DNA of 64,000 nt from a bacterium (GCA_021810905.1 JAJZQH010000008.1:62001-126000); one strand, 5' to 3'. Numbered from the stretch's first letter, positions 7,521 to 17,540 are shown. Notes: a model not told the origin generated them from the sequence alone. Made by a program: numbers and translations.

Positions 7521-9059
7521 TTATTTTACCCCTCCCCCATCAACAACGCCTTCGGGAGAAGCCGGACCGCCGTCATCGGCCGGGGGCCTGGACGCAGCCG
7601 TCGGGTCGAAGGCTACGATGTGTCCCCACCGGGTCGTATCGGGGGAGTTCAGGTCGCTCGCGGGTTCCCACCAGCGATCGGTCACTGAGACATATACGAT
7701 GCCGGATTCATGGACTGCTATGGCGCCAAGGTCATGGCCTATTACTATCGGTTCGCCCACGTTCCGCGGGTCATCTGGGTTTGAGATATCCAGGACAATG
7801 ACCTTGCCGCTGGAGACGCTTGAACTGCCATCATCCACGCTGACGTAGGCGTGGTCGCTGTTTACCGCTATTCCTCGTATATTGCCCGATGGCGAGACAT
7901 CGTAAACTCCGTGCTTGCCCAGGGCACCTTTAACGCTCGAGATTATGACCTGGCCCAGCGTGGTGCAGTCGCCGCCCGGCGTCAGGACAAAATTCCCGTC
8001 CGGCGTGAAAGGTGTTTCATACGGCTGAACCTCCATTGGAAACTTTTCAAAAGGAAGCCCCGCACATTTGACGCCGAGGTCGATCCTGTTTGCGCCGATC
8101 GCTTTGGAGGTAGCGGCATCGGTGCTCGTGACATTCACGATATCGAGCGATGCATTCGTTAGCTGCGAGCTGTCATGCTGCACGTCACCACCGCCGGCGT
8201 TGAGCACCAGGGCGTGCGTATCGTCGAGCATGGCCATGGCTGCGGAGCGAGAGCCGGATGTGAATGCAGCCACGCGGTTCGCAACGTAATTCACATTATA
8301 ATTGTTCGGCATGAAAGCGGTCGACAAGAACATGCCGCCGTACGCAATGCGTTCGGAGCTCGTAAAATATATTTTATCTCCCACTATCGCCGCGCTGTAG
8401 TTTCCCGCCAGGGGAAACGTAATCTCATTGTCCGGATTGTTGCCGATCTTCACTTCGCCGATCGTACTCACCGTCGATTCGTCATTTTTTGCAGCATCGA
8501 GGAACGCGATCCCGCTCTTGACCAGCATCGGACTGCCGTCGGCCTTGGAGGGACACACGACGTTGAACGGCACTATGTGAGATCCGCCGGAAACCTCGGC
8601 TATCTGAGCGGGCACTATGGCGCCGTCGCCCTGGCACAACGGATCGAGATTCGGCTGTGCGCCCAATCCGCTCTGCGAGCTGATATTCGCGTCCGCCGAA
8701 GCCATCGCATCCGAGGCGTTGAGATTTATTCTGAACATGCGGTTGATGGTCGGCCCGCACATGCCGGTGATCTGATTTCCCGCCACGTCGATATCGACGA
8801 CGCTGCATCCCACGCCGTATTCCGGGTCGGAGAATTTACCGTTGAAGCCAGGGCGGATCGAGGGATCGGAACCGGTTTCCCCTGCATCCGCATCGTTCTC
8901 GGAGACAACATCGGAAGGAGAGCCGTCGGCCGCCTCATCGCCCGCATCCTCTGCGGCATTGACCTGCCCATCGGCGCCGGAATCGCCGCATCCGTATGCG
9001 CAGGACGAAAGGCCCACCATTCCTGCAAAGCCCAGGACGCCTAGATTTATTCCGCTCAT
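7521..9059 (-). CDS. Large putative lipoprotein with LVIVD/beta-propeller-like C-terminus
   Basis: Secreted or envelope protein of 512 residues. The N-terminus MSGINLGVLGFAGMVGLSSC is a lipoprotein-type signal peptide with Cys near residue 20; a second Cys follows at CAYGCG. A low-complexity linker rich in Asp, Ala and Gly follows (about 25-65). The rest is beta-rich, and the end has VIVLDISNPDDPRNVGEPI, which resembles LVIVD repeats of beta-propellers. The start is the ATG at 9059, after GAAGGGAG. Ligand and function are unknown. Divergent from glgC. Confidence 0.75.
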   Translation of the reverse strand: MSGINLGVLGFAGMVGLSSCAYGCGDSGADGQVNAAEDAGDEAADGSPSDVVSENDADAGETGSDPSIRPGFNGKFSDPEYGVGCSVVDIDVAGNQITGMCGPTINRMFRINLNASDAMASADANISSQSGLGAQPNLDPLCQGDGAIVPAQIAEVSGGSHIVPFNVVCPSKADGSPMLVKSGIAFLDAAKNDESTVSTIGEVKIGNNPDNEITFPLAGNYSAAIVGDKIYFTSSERIAYGGMFLSTAFMPNNYNVNYVANRVAAFTSGSRSAAMAMLDDTHALVLNAGGGDVQHDSSQLTNASLDIVNVTSTDAATSKAIGANRIDLGVKCAGLPFEKFPMEVQPYETPFTPDGNFVLTPGGDCTTLGQVIISSVKGALGKHGVYDVSPSGNIRGIAVNSDHAYVSVDDGSSSVSSGKVIVLDISNPDDPRNVGEPIVIGHDLGAIAVHESGIVYVSVTDRWWEPASDLNSPDTTRWGHIVAFDPTAASRPPADDGGPASPEGVVDGGGVK

Positions 9060-9344
9060 ACCCGCTCCCTTCATTAGAATGATAAACCGCGCGGCGGCAC
9101 ATGCCCCGCCGCGAGCTGTTCATCATATATTCGATTTCACGATATATGTTCGGCCGGACTGCACAAATGTTGCGTGATATTTTGATGTTATTCCACTTTT
9201 TCTTTCCAACAAACCGTAACAGCAAAGGGCCTGCGCCTTCAACCCTTTTCTGACCCGCGAAAATCCGCCAACTGCCGGAAAATAGATGTTTTCCTTGCAT
9301 TAATTACCCCCCTTCAATACATAGCGGCATCACCGAATCGGCCA
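9060..9344. promoter_or_regulatory. Divergent control region, lipoprotein gene and glgC
   Basis: No gene is seen in these 285 bp. A GC-rich hairpin, CGCGGCGG and CCGCCGCG arms around CACATGCC (about 9090-9114), lies in the leader of the minus-strand lipoprotein gene. CATATAT and ATATATG arms (about 9124-9150) form a second inverted repeat that could be an operator. I see no convincing -35/-10 pair, and the nearest sigma-54-like string lacks the -24 GG. Confidence 0.4.
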
Positions 9345-10571
9345 ATGAAATCCATACTTTCAATCGTCCTTGCAGGCGGCGAGGGGGAGCGCTTAAGGCC
9401 CCTCACGAATGACCGCGCCAAGCCGGCAGTGCCCTTTGGGGGGCACTACCGGATCATCGACTTTGTGCTCTCTAACATCGTGAACTCCGGCTTCTTTCGG
9501 ATCCTCGTGCTCACGCAGTTCAAATCGGACTCGCTTCTCAAGCACCTGAAGAGGGGCTGGTATCTTCCGCCGCTGCTCGACCAGTTTATAGACGCGGTGC
9601 CGGCGCAGATGCGCACGGGCAAGCACTGGTACAAGGGCAGCGCCGATGCGGTCTTCCAGAATATGCACCACGTCTGGAACGCCAGTGCGGATACCGTATG
9701 CATATTCGGCGGAGATCACATCTACCGCATGAACGTCCGCCACTTTCTCGATTTCCACGAAAAACACGACGCCGACGCTACAGTCGCCGTGCTTCCGTAT
9801 CCTATCGCAGAGTCGTCTTCTTTCGGCATCATCGCCGTCGACAAGGCATGGCGAATTACCGGCTTTCAGGAAAAACCCGAGGCTCCGGAGCCCATGCCGG
9901 GAAAACCAGGCCACGCCCTCTGCTCCATGGGTATATACATCTTCAAGGCCGACGTGCTGGCCGAGGCAGTGGCGAACGACGCAGAAAACGAAAGCTCCTC
10001 CCACGACTTCGGAAGGGACATACTTCCTTCGCTGATCGGAGGAAAGCGCATCATGGCTTACAATTTCATGGATAATCCTGTGCCGGGAGCGACGGAACAA
10101 GAGCGAGGCTACTGGCGCGACGTCGGGACAATAGATGCGTATTGGAAGGCCTCGATGGATCTCGTATCCGTCTCGCCGGTATTCAACCTCTACAATCACG
10201 CCTGGCCGATAAAGACGGCGCGCGACATGCATCCGCCTGCGAAATTCGTATTCGCCGACGAACGGCGGGAGCGCGTAGGCATGGCCACTGATTCCCTCGT
10301 CTGCGACGGGGCGATAATCTCTGGCGGACGGATCAACCGCTCTATCCTCTCGCCGGAGGTGCGCGTGAACAGCTTCTCGCACATCGACGAGAGCATCATC
10401 TTCGAACACGTGAACATCGGCCGATATGCAAAGATACGCAGGGCTATCGTGGACAAAGACGCAATTATTTCACCGCACACAACCATCGGTTACGATCCCA
10501 ACGAGGACCGCCGGCGCTTCTACGTCTCGCCGGATGGAATCGCAGTAGTCCCCAAGGGAGCGACCGTATGA
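9345..10571 (+). CDS. glgC: Glucose-1-phosphate adenylyltransferase (ADP-glucose pyrophosphorylase)
   Basis: Makes ADP-glucose, the glucosyl donor for glycogen synthase. At 408 residues it is full length. The nucleotidyltransferase domain has VLAGGEGERLRPLTNDRAKPAVPFGG split over residues 8-33, then YKGSADAVFQN and GDHIYRM. GFQEKPE is present near residue 177. The C-terminal left-handed beta-helix region begins about residue 300. It opens the plus-strand operon glgC, GH57, GH57, galT, glgA, only 10 bp before the next gene. Confidence 0.96.
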   Translation: MKSILSIVLAGGEGERLRPLTNDRAKPAVPFGGHYRIIDFVLSNIVNSGFFRILVLTQFKSDSLLKHLKRGWYLPPLLDQFIDAVPAQMRTGKHWYKGSADAVFQNMHHVWNASADTVCIFGGDHIYRMNVRHFLDFHEKHDADATVAVLPYPIAESSSFGIIAVDKAWRITGFQEKPEAPEPMPGKPGHALCSMGIYIFKADVLAEAVANDAENESSSHDFGRDILPSLIGGKRIMAYNFMDNPVPGATEQERGYWRDVGTIDAYWKASMDLVSVSPVFNLYNHAWPIKTARDMHPPAKFVFADERRERVGMATDSLVCDGAIISGGRINRSILSPEVRVNSFSHIDESIIFEHVNIGRYAKIRRAIVDKDAIISPHTTIGYDPNEDRRRFYVSPDGIAVVPKGATV

Positions 10572-10581
10572 ACGGGACGCT

Positions 10582-12744
10582 ATGAACAACATACACCTCG
10601 CTCTGGTCTGGCACATGCACCAGCCGTACTACCGGGACACGCTCACCGGCGAAAGCACGATGCCGTGGGTTCGCCTCCACGGCATCCACTCGTATTACGA
10701 CATGCTGCGCCTGTATCAGCGCTTCCCTTCCATACATGGAACCATCAACTTCGTGCCGTCGCTCGTGGAGCAACTGCTCGCGTACACGGAAGAGAATAAA
10801 TCCGACGCGTTCCTGGAACATACACTGGTTCCGGCGAAGGATCTGACGACGCACCAGAAGGCGTTCCTGCTTCGGCACTTCTTCATGGTGAACCCCGACA
10901 GAAAGATCCTTCCCTACGGGCCATACAACAGGCTTTACGCGAGGCTTGGCCTGGACCGCGCCAACATCGACTACAACCAGGCCGTGCGTTTCTTCTCAAC
11001 GCAGGACTACCTCGACCTGCAGGTCTACTACAATCTCGTCTGGTTCGGATTCGCGGCGCACGAGGAGATTCCGGATATCAACCGCATGCTGACGTCCAGC
11101 GGTCACTTCAGCGAGGAAGACAAACTCGTCGTGATCGAATATCAGAAGACAATCCTCGGAAAACTGCTCGAGGAACTCCGGCGCACGACGACTTCCTCGA
11201 ACGTTGAGATCAGCACCACGCCATATTATCACCCGATCTTCCCGCTGCTCATCGATACCGACATCGCGCGCCGCTCTAACCCCAAGGCTCCCATGCCGCC
11301 CAGATTCCGCGCGCCGGAAATGGCAAGGCACCAGCTTCAGCGCGGACTCGAAAGCATGGAGCGCTGGATAGGAAAGCGGCCTCGCGGCTTATGGCCGGCA
11401 GAGGGCAGCGTCTGCCCTGAGATGATCCCGATGCTCGCCGAGGCCGGCGTACAGTGGATCGCTACAGACGATCGCGTGCTGGCCAGATCGATGCCGCCGT
11501 ACGAGCGCGACTTATCGATGCATCAGCCGTTCCGCGCGGTTCAAGACGGTTCATCGGTGGGCATCGTCTTCCGCGATCACGGCCTCTCCGATCTCATCAG
11601 CTTCACGTACAGCCGAATGCCCACGGCTTCCGCCGTGACGGACTTCATGCGCCACCTGAAGGAGATCAACGACAGCGCCAAGGGCTCGCCCAGGCTTGTC
11701 ACGGTGATCCTGGACGGCGAAAATCCGTGGGAGTTCTATCCTGAATCCGGCAAGGAATTCCTGACCGAACTCTTCTCCACCCTCGAGAGAGAGGGCGTGA
11801 AGACTACGGCGGTCGGCGAATACCTGGAACGATTTCCTCCGACAAAGACAATAGAGACGCTCTACTCCGGTTCGTGGATCGACGCCAACTTCAACATATG
11901 GATAGGCAAGCCTCACAAGAACCAGGCGTGGAGCTACATCAAGAGGACGATGGACGAGCTCGGCGACGAGCTCTCCTCCGCTGAAAGGGCCGGAAATCCG
12001 GCGGCGGCGCAGGCCTACGAAGCGCTCTGCGCCGCATGCGGCAGCGACTGGTTCTGGTGGTACGACGACGACTTCGAGTCGGCGTTCAAGGCGGATTTCG
12101 ATAGGATCTTCCGCGGACACCTCAAAAACGCATTCACCCATCTGGGCAGGGATATTCCACTGTTCCTCTTCGAGCCTATCTACCGCTTCGAAGAACCCGC
12201 AGATTCAATGGTGACGCCTCCGGGAGTGATCGATCCCATAATAGACGGCAGGGAATCGTCATTCTTCGAATGGTCGAACGCATCGCACATAGACATCCGC
12301 GGAATCAGGGGCGGCGCGATGGCTCTCAGTTCGAGCGAGCCGTTCGAATCCATATGGTTCGGATTCAACGAGGGCGCGTTGTTCCTCCGTATCGATCCGG
12401 TGAATGAGGAACAGGGCTTCACGCTCGGCGACGATGAATTCATGACCGTCGGAATTTATGACGGGGGCTACAGGTACAAATTCATATTCAAGAAATCCGA
12501 ATCCGGACTTTCCGTCCAGGCTGCGGGCGAGGGAGGCAAAACCATCGAACCTCAGCCGGCCCAGTTTGCGGCGGCCAAAATATTCGAATTCGGCGTTGGA
12601 TTCGAGGAACTCAAGCTCACGGCCGGAGAGCGCGTGACGGTTACCATCACTCTCCATCGCCACGGCGTCGAAGTCCGGAGGTACTCGCACATCCATTTCG
12701 TAGTGCCGGACGCAAATTATTCACTGAGAATGTGGTCGGTATGA
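10582..12744 (+). CDS. GH57 alpha-amylase/amylopullulanase-type glycoside hydrolase
   Basis: Glycogen- or maltodextrin-active enzyme of family GH57. The 720-residue protein starts IHLALVWHMHQPYYRD, the first conserved GH57 region. The nucleophile is probably Glu274 in LWPAEGSVCPEM and the acid/base Asp378 in VILDGENPWEFYP. After about residue 560 a separate C-terminal beta domain follows, possibly carbohydrate binding. No signal peptide is visible, so it is probably cytoplasmic. It follows glgC by 10 bp. The exact activity (branching, debranching or hydrolysis) cannot be read from sequence. Confidence 0.88.
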   Translation: MNNIHLALVWHMHQPYYRDTLTGESTMPWVRLHGIHSYYDMLRLYQRFPSIHGTINFVPSLVEQLLAYTEENKSDAFLEHTLVPAKDLTTHQKAFLLRHFFMVNPDRKILPYGPYNRLYARLGLDRANIDYNQAVRFFSTQDYLDLQVYYNLVWFGFAAHEEIPDINRMLTSSGHFSEEDKLVVIEYQKTILGKLLEELRRTTTSSNVEISTTPYYHPIFPLLIDTDIARRSNPKAPMPPRFRAPEMARHQLQRGLESMERWIGKRPRGLWPAEGSVCPEMIPMLAEAGVQWIATDDRVLARSMPPYERDLSMHQPFRAVQDGSSVGIVFRDHGLSDLISFTYSRMPTASAVTDFMRHLKEINDSAKGSPRLVTVILDGENPWEFYPESGKEFLTELFSTLEREGVKTTAVGEYLERFPPTKTIETLYSGSWIDANFNIWIGKPHKNQAWSYIKRTMDELGDELSSAERAGNPAAAQAYEALCAACGSDWFWWYDDDFESAFKADFDRIFRGHLKNAFTHLGRDIPLFLFEPIYRFEEPADSMVTPPGVIDPIIDGRESSFFEWSNASHIDIRGIRGGAMALSSSEPFESIWFGFNEGALFLRIDPVNEEQGFTLGDDEFMTVGIYDGGYRYKFIFKKSESGLSVQAAGEGGKTIEPQPAQFAAAKIFEFGVGFEELKLTAGERVTVTITLHRHGVEVRRYSHIHFVVPDANYSLRMWSV

Positions 12745-12745
12745 T

Positions 12746-12781
12746 TACGTGAATCGTGAATCGTAAATCGTGAATCGTAAA
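12746..12781. repeat. Single arm of GATTCGTG-type repeat between the two GH57 genes
   Basis: Four tandem copies of a GTGAATCGTRAATC-type unit occur right after the stop codon of the first GH57 gene. No opposing arm is visible, unlike the other sites, so this may be a half element or a decayed palindrome. It lies in an otherwise tight operon. Confidence 0.65.
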
Positions 12782-12795
12782 GTCTGGGGGGATTA

Positions 12796-14904
12796 ATGAC
12801 GAAGCCGATTTATCTGCTGCTCGGAATCCATCATCACCAGCCTGTCGGCAACTTCGACGGCGTTTTCTCCGACGCCTTCCAGAAGTGCTACCGCCAGTTG
12901 CTCGATGCGCTCGATCGGCATCCGGGCGTCAAGATCTCCCTGCATCACTCGGGGCCTCTGCTCGACTGGGCTATGGAGCGCGAAGGCGACTACATGGATC
13001 GCGTCGTCGCCTTGGTCAAACGCGGGCAGGTGGAAATAATGGGCGGAGGTTTCTACGAGCCGATCCTGCCCACGCTGAGACCCGCGGACGCCCTGGGACA
13101 GATCGAGAAGATGCAGCGCTTCTGGGAAGAACGCACCGGCATACGGCCGCGCGGCATGTGGCTTGCGGAGCGCGTGTGGGAGCCGTCCATTGCAGCTCTC
13201 ATGTCGGACGCTGGCATGCAGTACACGGTGCTCGACGACCAGCACTTCCGCAACGCCGGCGTCACCGACGAGACGCTCTTCGATTACTACCGCACCGAGC
13301 GCGCCGGCAAGTCGATCTCCATCTTCCCGACCGACAAACAGCTGCGCTACTTCATTCCATTCCGCGAGCCACACGTGGTAATCGATCACCTCCTGGAGCT
13401 CCAGCGGAGGTTCCCCGGCAGGGCAATCACCTACGGTGACGACGGCGAAAAATTCGGCGTGTGGCCCGGCACGTACAAGTGGGTGATCGAAGAGGGCTGG
13501 CTCGAAAAATTCCTCTCCGGTCTTGAAGCGAACAAAGACAGGATCGCCACGGTCACGTTCTCCGAACTCATGAAGCAGCGCCCCTCCGCTGGCACCATCT
13601 ATCTCCCCACCGCGTCCTACAGCGAGATGCTCGAGTGGGCCATGCCGGCCGACGCGATACTGCGTTACCAGGACGCCAAGAAATCCATAGAGCGCGCAGG
13701 CATATGGGAGAAGGCCGCTCCATTTTTCCGCGGCGGTTTCTGGGACAACTTCCTCTCGAAATATCCAGAGAGCAACCTGATGCACAAGCGCGCGGTGTAT
13801 ATCTCGAACCGCATCGACGCGGCCGAAGCGCGCGGCGGAAAGATGCAGGAGGCGAGGGACGCCGTGTATCGCGCCCAGTGCAACTGCGCATACTGGCACG
13901 GGCTATTCGGCGGTATCTATCTCAACTATCTGCGCCATGCCCTCTATAGAAACATGATCGACGCGGAAACAATGATCGATCAGGCGATGGAGGGCAAAGG
14001 CCGGTTCACGAGGCTTGAGTTGACGGACGTCGATTGCTGCGGAAACGCTGAGGCGATCATGGCGACCGACCAGCTGCAGTGCATCACTAAGCCATCTGCC
14101 GGAGGGAGTATTATTGCGCTCGATTTCAGACCGGCGCGATTCAATCTGCTCAATACCTTTGCCCGCCGCAAGGAGGCATATCACGTGGTGACTCACGAAG
14201 GGAGCGAGGGTTCCGAAGGCGGCGTGCCGTCGATTCACGATATCGGCAAAAACATCGGCGATCTCGCGAATCATATCGTCTACGACGAAGCTCCGAGGTA
14301 CGCCTTTGTCGATCACGCATTCGCCCTGGAGCCGGACTGGAATTCGCTTGCCGACGACCAGAGCGCGGCGGCAGGCGAGCTGCACTCGCTGCGCTACGAT
14401 ATTTCGGATCATAAGCGCACGAATACCGCTGCCTCGCTGGTAATGGAGGGAAAGACTGAGTTTTCCGGCTGTCCACTCTCGATCACTAAGACGATAACGC
14501 TCGATCGCGGCAATTCGCTCACTGTCCGCTACCGAATAAAAAAACACGGCGACAAGGCGCCAGCGTGGATGACCACCACCTTCAACTTCACGCTGCTTGC
14601 CGGACACGACGAAGGCCGCTACTACCAGTGGGGAGATATCAAACCCGCGAGCGTATTCATGGACGAGCGGCGTACGCTTGCGGGCGTGCATGAAATCGCA
14701 GCCGTCGACCGCGCGTTCGGATTCCGCGTCGAGCTCAAGGCAAAAGCGGATCGCATTTCGCTGGCGCCGGTCGAGACGGTTTCCCAGTCGGAGAAGGGTT
14801 TTGACAAACTCTATCAGGGCTCGGCCGTATGGCTCGGATGGAAACCGGCGTGGAAGGACGACGTCGCCGAATTTTCGGTTGGCATCGTGGTGGAATCAAT
14901 ATAG
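12796..14904 (+). CDS. GH57 4-alpha-glucanotransferase-like enzyme
   Basis: GH57 enzyme resembling Thermococcus-type 4-alpha-glucanotransferase and its alpha-amylase relatives. The 702 residues begin IYLLLGIHHHQPVGNFD. The nucleophile Glu125 sits in GMWLAERVWEP and the acid/base Asp215 in YGDDGEKFGVWPGTYKW, at nearly the same positions as in the characterised archaeal enzymes. The C-terminal half (residues about 310-700) matches the DUF1925/DUF1926-type beta domains. Start ATG follows GGGGGGATTA. It would remodel maltodextrins during glycogen turnover; hydrolysis cannot be excluded. Confidence 0.9.
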   Translation: MTKPIYLLLGIHHHQPVGNFDGVFSDAFQKCYRQLLDALDRHPGVKISLHHSGPLLDWAMEREGDYMDRVVALVKRGQVEIMGGGFYEPILPTLRPADALGQIEKMQRFWEERTGIRPRGMWLAERVWEPSIAALMSDAGMQYTVLDDQHFRNAGVTDETLFDYYRTERAGKSISIFPTDKQLRYFIPFREPHVVIDHLLELQRRFPGRAITYGDDGEKFGVWPGTYKWVIEEGWLEKFLSGLEANKDRIATVTFSELMKQRPSAGTIYLPTASYSEMLEWAMPADAILRYQDAKKSIERAGIWEKAAPFFRGGFWDNFLSKYPESNLMHKRAVYISNRIDAAEARGGKMQEARDAVYRAQCNCAYWHGLFGGIYLNYLRHALYRNMIDAETMIDQAMEGKGRFTRLELTDVDCCGNAEAIMATDQLQCITKPSAGGSIIALDFRPARFNLLNTFARRKEAYHVVTHEGSEGSEGGVPSIHDIGKNIGDLANHIVYDEAPRYAFVDHAFALEPDWNSLADDQSAAAGELHSLRYDISDHKRTNTAASLVMEGKTEFSGCPLSITKTITLDRGNSLTVRYRIKKHGDKAPAWMTTTFNFTLLAGHDEGRYYQWGDIKPASVFMDERRTLAGVHEIAAVDRAFGFRVELKAKADRISLAPVETVSQSEKGFDKLYQGSAVWLGWKPAWKDDVAEFSVGIVVESI

Positions 14905-14934
14905 CAGACATGCTTCATTCTGAGGAGGTAGTTT

Positions 14935-15948
14935 ATGCCCGAACTTCGCAAAGACCCCATTGTGAGCCGCTGGGTCATCATCGCCACTGAACGCTCCAAG
15001 AGGCCGTCCGACCTCGTAAGGCCCGACGACACGCCCAAGCCGGCCGAAAAACCGAAATTCTGTCCGTTCGACGAGGGCAACGAGCACGCAACGCCTAACG
15101 AAGTGCTCGCGTATCGCCGCGAAGGCACGGCGCCCAACTCTACCGGATGGATGCTCAGAGTCGTGCCGAACAAATTTCCGGCCCTGATGATCGAGGGGGA
15201 TCTGGGCCGCCGCGGAGACGGAATCTATGACATGATGAACGGCATCGGCGCGCACGAGGTCATCATCGAAACTCCGGATCACAACGCGCATCTCGCTGAT
15301 TTGAGCGAAGACCAGTTTCAGGACGTGCTCTGGGCGTATCGCGACAGGATCATGGACCTCAAGAAGGACAAGCGATTCCGCTATATCCTCATATTCAAGA
15401 ACCACGGCGAGCGCGCGGGCGCGTCCCTGGAGCACACGCACTCGCAGCTGATCGCGCTTCCGATCATCCCGAAGTCGGTTGCGGAAGAAATGACCGGATG
15501 CAAGAGCTACTACGATTACAAGGAGCGCTGCCTCTTCTGCGACCTGGTGAGCCAGGAGATCGAGGATCAGAAACGAATCGTTGCGGAGAACGAAGACTTC
15601 CTCGCGATATGCCCGTACGCGCCCCGCTTCCCGTTCGAGACATGGATACTTCCGAAGCGCCACGACGCGCACTTTGAGGACGCCACGAAGTACGAGATCA
15701 AAAATCTCACGCTCCTCTTCCAGCGCACTCTCAAAAAGCTCAAGAAGGCGCTCAGCAATCCGCCGTACAATTTCATGCTGCACTCGTCGCCGGTGAACAT
15801 GCCCGATCTTCCTTACTACCACTGGCACATCGAGATCACGCCGCGCATCACGAGACTCGCGGGTTTCGAGCGCGGCTCCGGTTTCTACATCAATCCCACG
15901 GCGCCTGAGGTATCGGCGCAATTTCTGAAGGAACTTGAACTGCCTTAA
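14935..15948 (+). CDS. galT: Galactose-1-phosphate uridylyltransferase-type nucleotidyl transferase
   Basis: HIT-superfamily enzyme of 337 residues. It begins with a typical GalT N-terminus (ELRKDPIVSRWVIIATERSKR), then FCPFDEGNE, RVVPNKFPA and FKNHGERAGASLEH. The active-site HTHSQ is at residues 167-171. A second half holds FLAICPYAPRFPFETWILPK and PYYHWHIEITPR. An excellent GAGGAGGT site precedes the ATG. In this operon it may serve as a UDP- or ADP-sugar phosphorylase feeding glycogen rather than in galactose use; that is inference from context. Confidence 0.9.
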   Translation: MPELRKDPIVSRWVIIATERSKRPSDLVRPDDTPKPAEKPKFCPFDEGNEHATPNEVLAYRREGTAPNSTGWMLRVVPNKFPALMIEGDLGRRGDGIYDMMNGIGAHEVIIETPDHNAHLADLSEDQFQDVLWAYRDRIMDLKKDKRFRYILIFKNHGERAGASLEHTHSQLIALPIIPKSVAEEMTGCKSYYDYKERCLFCDLVSQEIEDQKRIVAENEDFLAICPYAPRFPFETWILPKRHDAHFEDATKYEIKNLTLLFQRTLKKLKKALSNPPYNFMLHSSPVNMPDLPYYHWHIEITPRITRLAGFERGSGFYINPTAPEVSAQFLKELELP

Positions 15949-15964
15949 CTGGAACTCATAAATA

Positions 15965-16046
15965 CCCCTCCTTTGTAAGGAGGGGTAGGGGAGGTAGATC
16001 TTGCGTGATCTACCCCACCCTAACCCTCCCCTTACAAAGGGGAGGG
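15965..16046. repeat. Palindromic element with CCTTTGTAAGG arms, upstream of glgA
   Basis: The left arm (15965-16000) contains CCCCTCCTTTGTAAGGAGGGG followed by GGTAGATC. The right arm (16007-16046) contains GATCTACC and then CCCTCCCCTTACAAAGGGG. The loop is 6 nt. Each arm also ends in its own small palindrome, giving a cross-shaped fold. The same family occurs at 47028-47120. It sits between galT and glgA and ends 33 bp before the glgA start. Confidence 0.85.
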
Positions 16047-16079
16047 AATCACACCATCTTTTCAATCGGGGGAAACAGC

Positions 16080-17540
16080 ATGAACATCGTAATGGTCGCA
16101 TCCGAAGCAGTGCCCTTTGCAAAGACCGGAGGGCTGGCCGACGTCGTGGGGACGCTCTCTCGCGCGCTCGCGGGCGCCAAGGAGAGCGTCACGTTGATCC
16201 TGCCGTATTATCGCAAGCGGATGGACGCCAAAAAATTCGGCATCGGACCCGTTTCACGAAAACCGCTCGAGATCTCGGTGCCGTTCGCCGGCGCGCGCAT
16301 CAAAGGCACGGTGCTGGGCGCAACCTTGAAACCCAACGTCAAGGTCTACTTCATAGACCAGCCGGCTTTTTTCGACCGCGACGAACTCTATCAGACCGTA
16401 TCCGGCGATTATCCCGACAACGCGGAACGTTTCATTTTTTTCTCGCGCGCCGCCATAGAAACGATGGACGCGCTCGACATAAAGCCCGACGTCGTGCACG
16501 CGCATGACTGGCAGGCTGCCATGGTGCCGGTCTATCTCAAGACCCTCTATCGCCAGAACAAGCGCTTCACCAAGACTCGCACGCTGCTCACCATACATAA
16601 TCTCGGATACCAGGGCCTCTTTCCAAAGGAAGACATGCCCCTTACCGGCTTGAGCTGGGACTACTTCACGTTCGACAAGCTCGAGTTCTGGGGAAAGGTC
16701 GGTTTTCTCAAGGGCGGCATCGCCTTTGCGGACGCCATCAGCACCGTGAGCAAGAGATACGCTGAAGAGATACTCGGCGAGGAACAGGGACTGGGGCTCT
16801 CCACTGCGCTCTCCTACAGAAAGAACGTGCTCTCGGGCATACTCAACGGCATCGATTACGATGAGTGGAGCCCCGAAACGGACACGCTCGTCCCGGCGAA
16901 CTTTTCGCCAAAGGATATGTCGGGAAAAGAGACCTGCAAATCCGCCCTTCGAAAATATTTCAAACTGAAGGCGAACGGGGATTCTCCGATCATTGGCATC
17001 GTTGGAAGGCTCACCGTGCAAAAGGGCCTGGATATCTTTGCCGCCGCGCTTCCTGAGATCATGAAGCGCAAGGTGCAGTTCGCGATACTGGGCACGGGCG
17101 AACAGAAATACCACGACCTGCTCACATCCGCGTGCGGGGATTATCCGGGACGCATCGGGCTCAAGCTGGCCTTCGACAACCAGCTCGCGCATCAGATAGA
17201 AGCCGGCTCGGATTTCTTTCTCATGCCGTCGCACTACGAGCCGTGCGGTCTCAACCAGATGATAAGCCTCAAGTACGGCACGATCCCCATCGTGCGGGCG
17301 ACCGGAGGCCTGGACGATTCCATCGACGACTTCAACGCAAAGAAGTCCCTCGGCAACGGGTTCAAGTTCGCCGAGTATACGCCCGAGGCGCTGATTGCGG
17401 CAATCGATCGCGCGCTGGCCGCATGGAAGGATCCCAAGCAGATGAAGGCGGTGATCCGCAACGCGATGAACAGCGATTTTTCGTGGAAGCGCTCGGCTAA
17501 GGAATACGTCGAATTATACAAGAAGATGATGAAGCGATAG
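16080..17540 (+). CDS. glgA: Glycogen synthase (ADP-glucose type)
   Basis: GT5 glycosyltransferase that extends glycogen chains from ADP-glucose. The true start is the ATG at 16080, giving MNIVMVASEAVPFAKTGGLADVVG, the sugar-nucleotide-binding N-terminus with the KTGGL motif. The frame extends upstream only through the palindrome. The C-terminal half has IVGRLTVQKGLDIF and the catalytic EPCGLNQM region (YEPCGLNQMISLKYGTIPIV). At 486 residues it is full length. Completes the glgC-to-glgA operon. Confidence 0.96.
   Translation: MNIVMVASEAVPFAKTGGLADVVGTLSRALAGAKESVTLILPYYRKRMDAKKFGIGPVSRKPLEISVPFAGARIKGTVLGATLKPNVKVYFIDQPAFFDRDELYQTVSGDYPDNAERFIFFSRAAIETMDALDIKPDVVHAHDWQAAMVPVYLKTLYRQNKRFTKTRTLLTIHNLGYQGLFPKEDMPLTGLSWDYFTFDKLEFWGKVGFLKGGIAFADAISTVSKRYAEEILGEEQGLGLSTALSYRKNVLSGILNGIDYDEWSPETDTLVPANFSPKDMSGKETCKSALRKYFKLKANGDSPIIGIVGRLTVQKGLDIFAAALPEIMKRKVQFAILGTGEQKYHDLLTSACGDYPGRIGLKLAFDNQLAHQIEAGSDFFLMPSHYEPCGLNQMISLKYGTIPIVRATGGLDDSIDDFNAKKSLGNGFKFAEYTPEALIAAIDRALAAWKDPKQMKAVIRNAMNSDFSWKRSAKEYVELYKKMMKR

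Noticed and set aside
9159-9174. Sigma-54-like promoter upstream of glgC (CTGCAC, five bases, TTGCG)
   Set aside because: Lacks the nearly invariant -24 GG and is about 170 bp from the gene.
12793-13899. Long minus-strand open frame opposite the second GH57 gene
   Set aside because: The GH57 frame has all catalytic motifs; the antisense protein has none.
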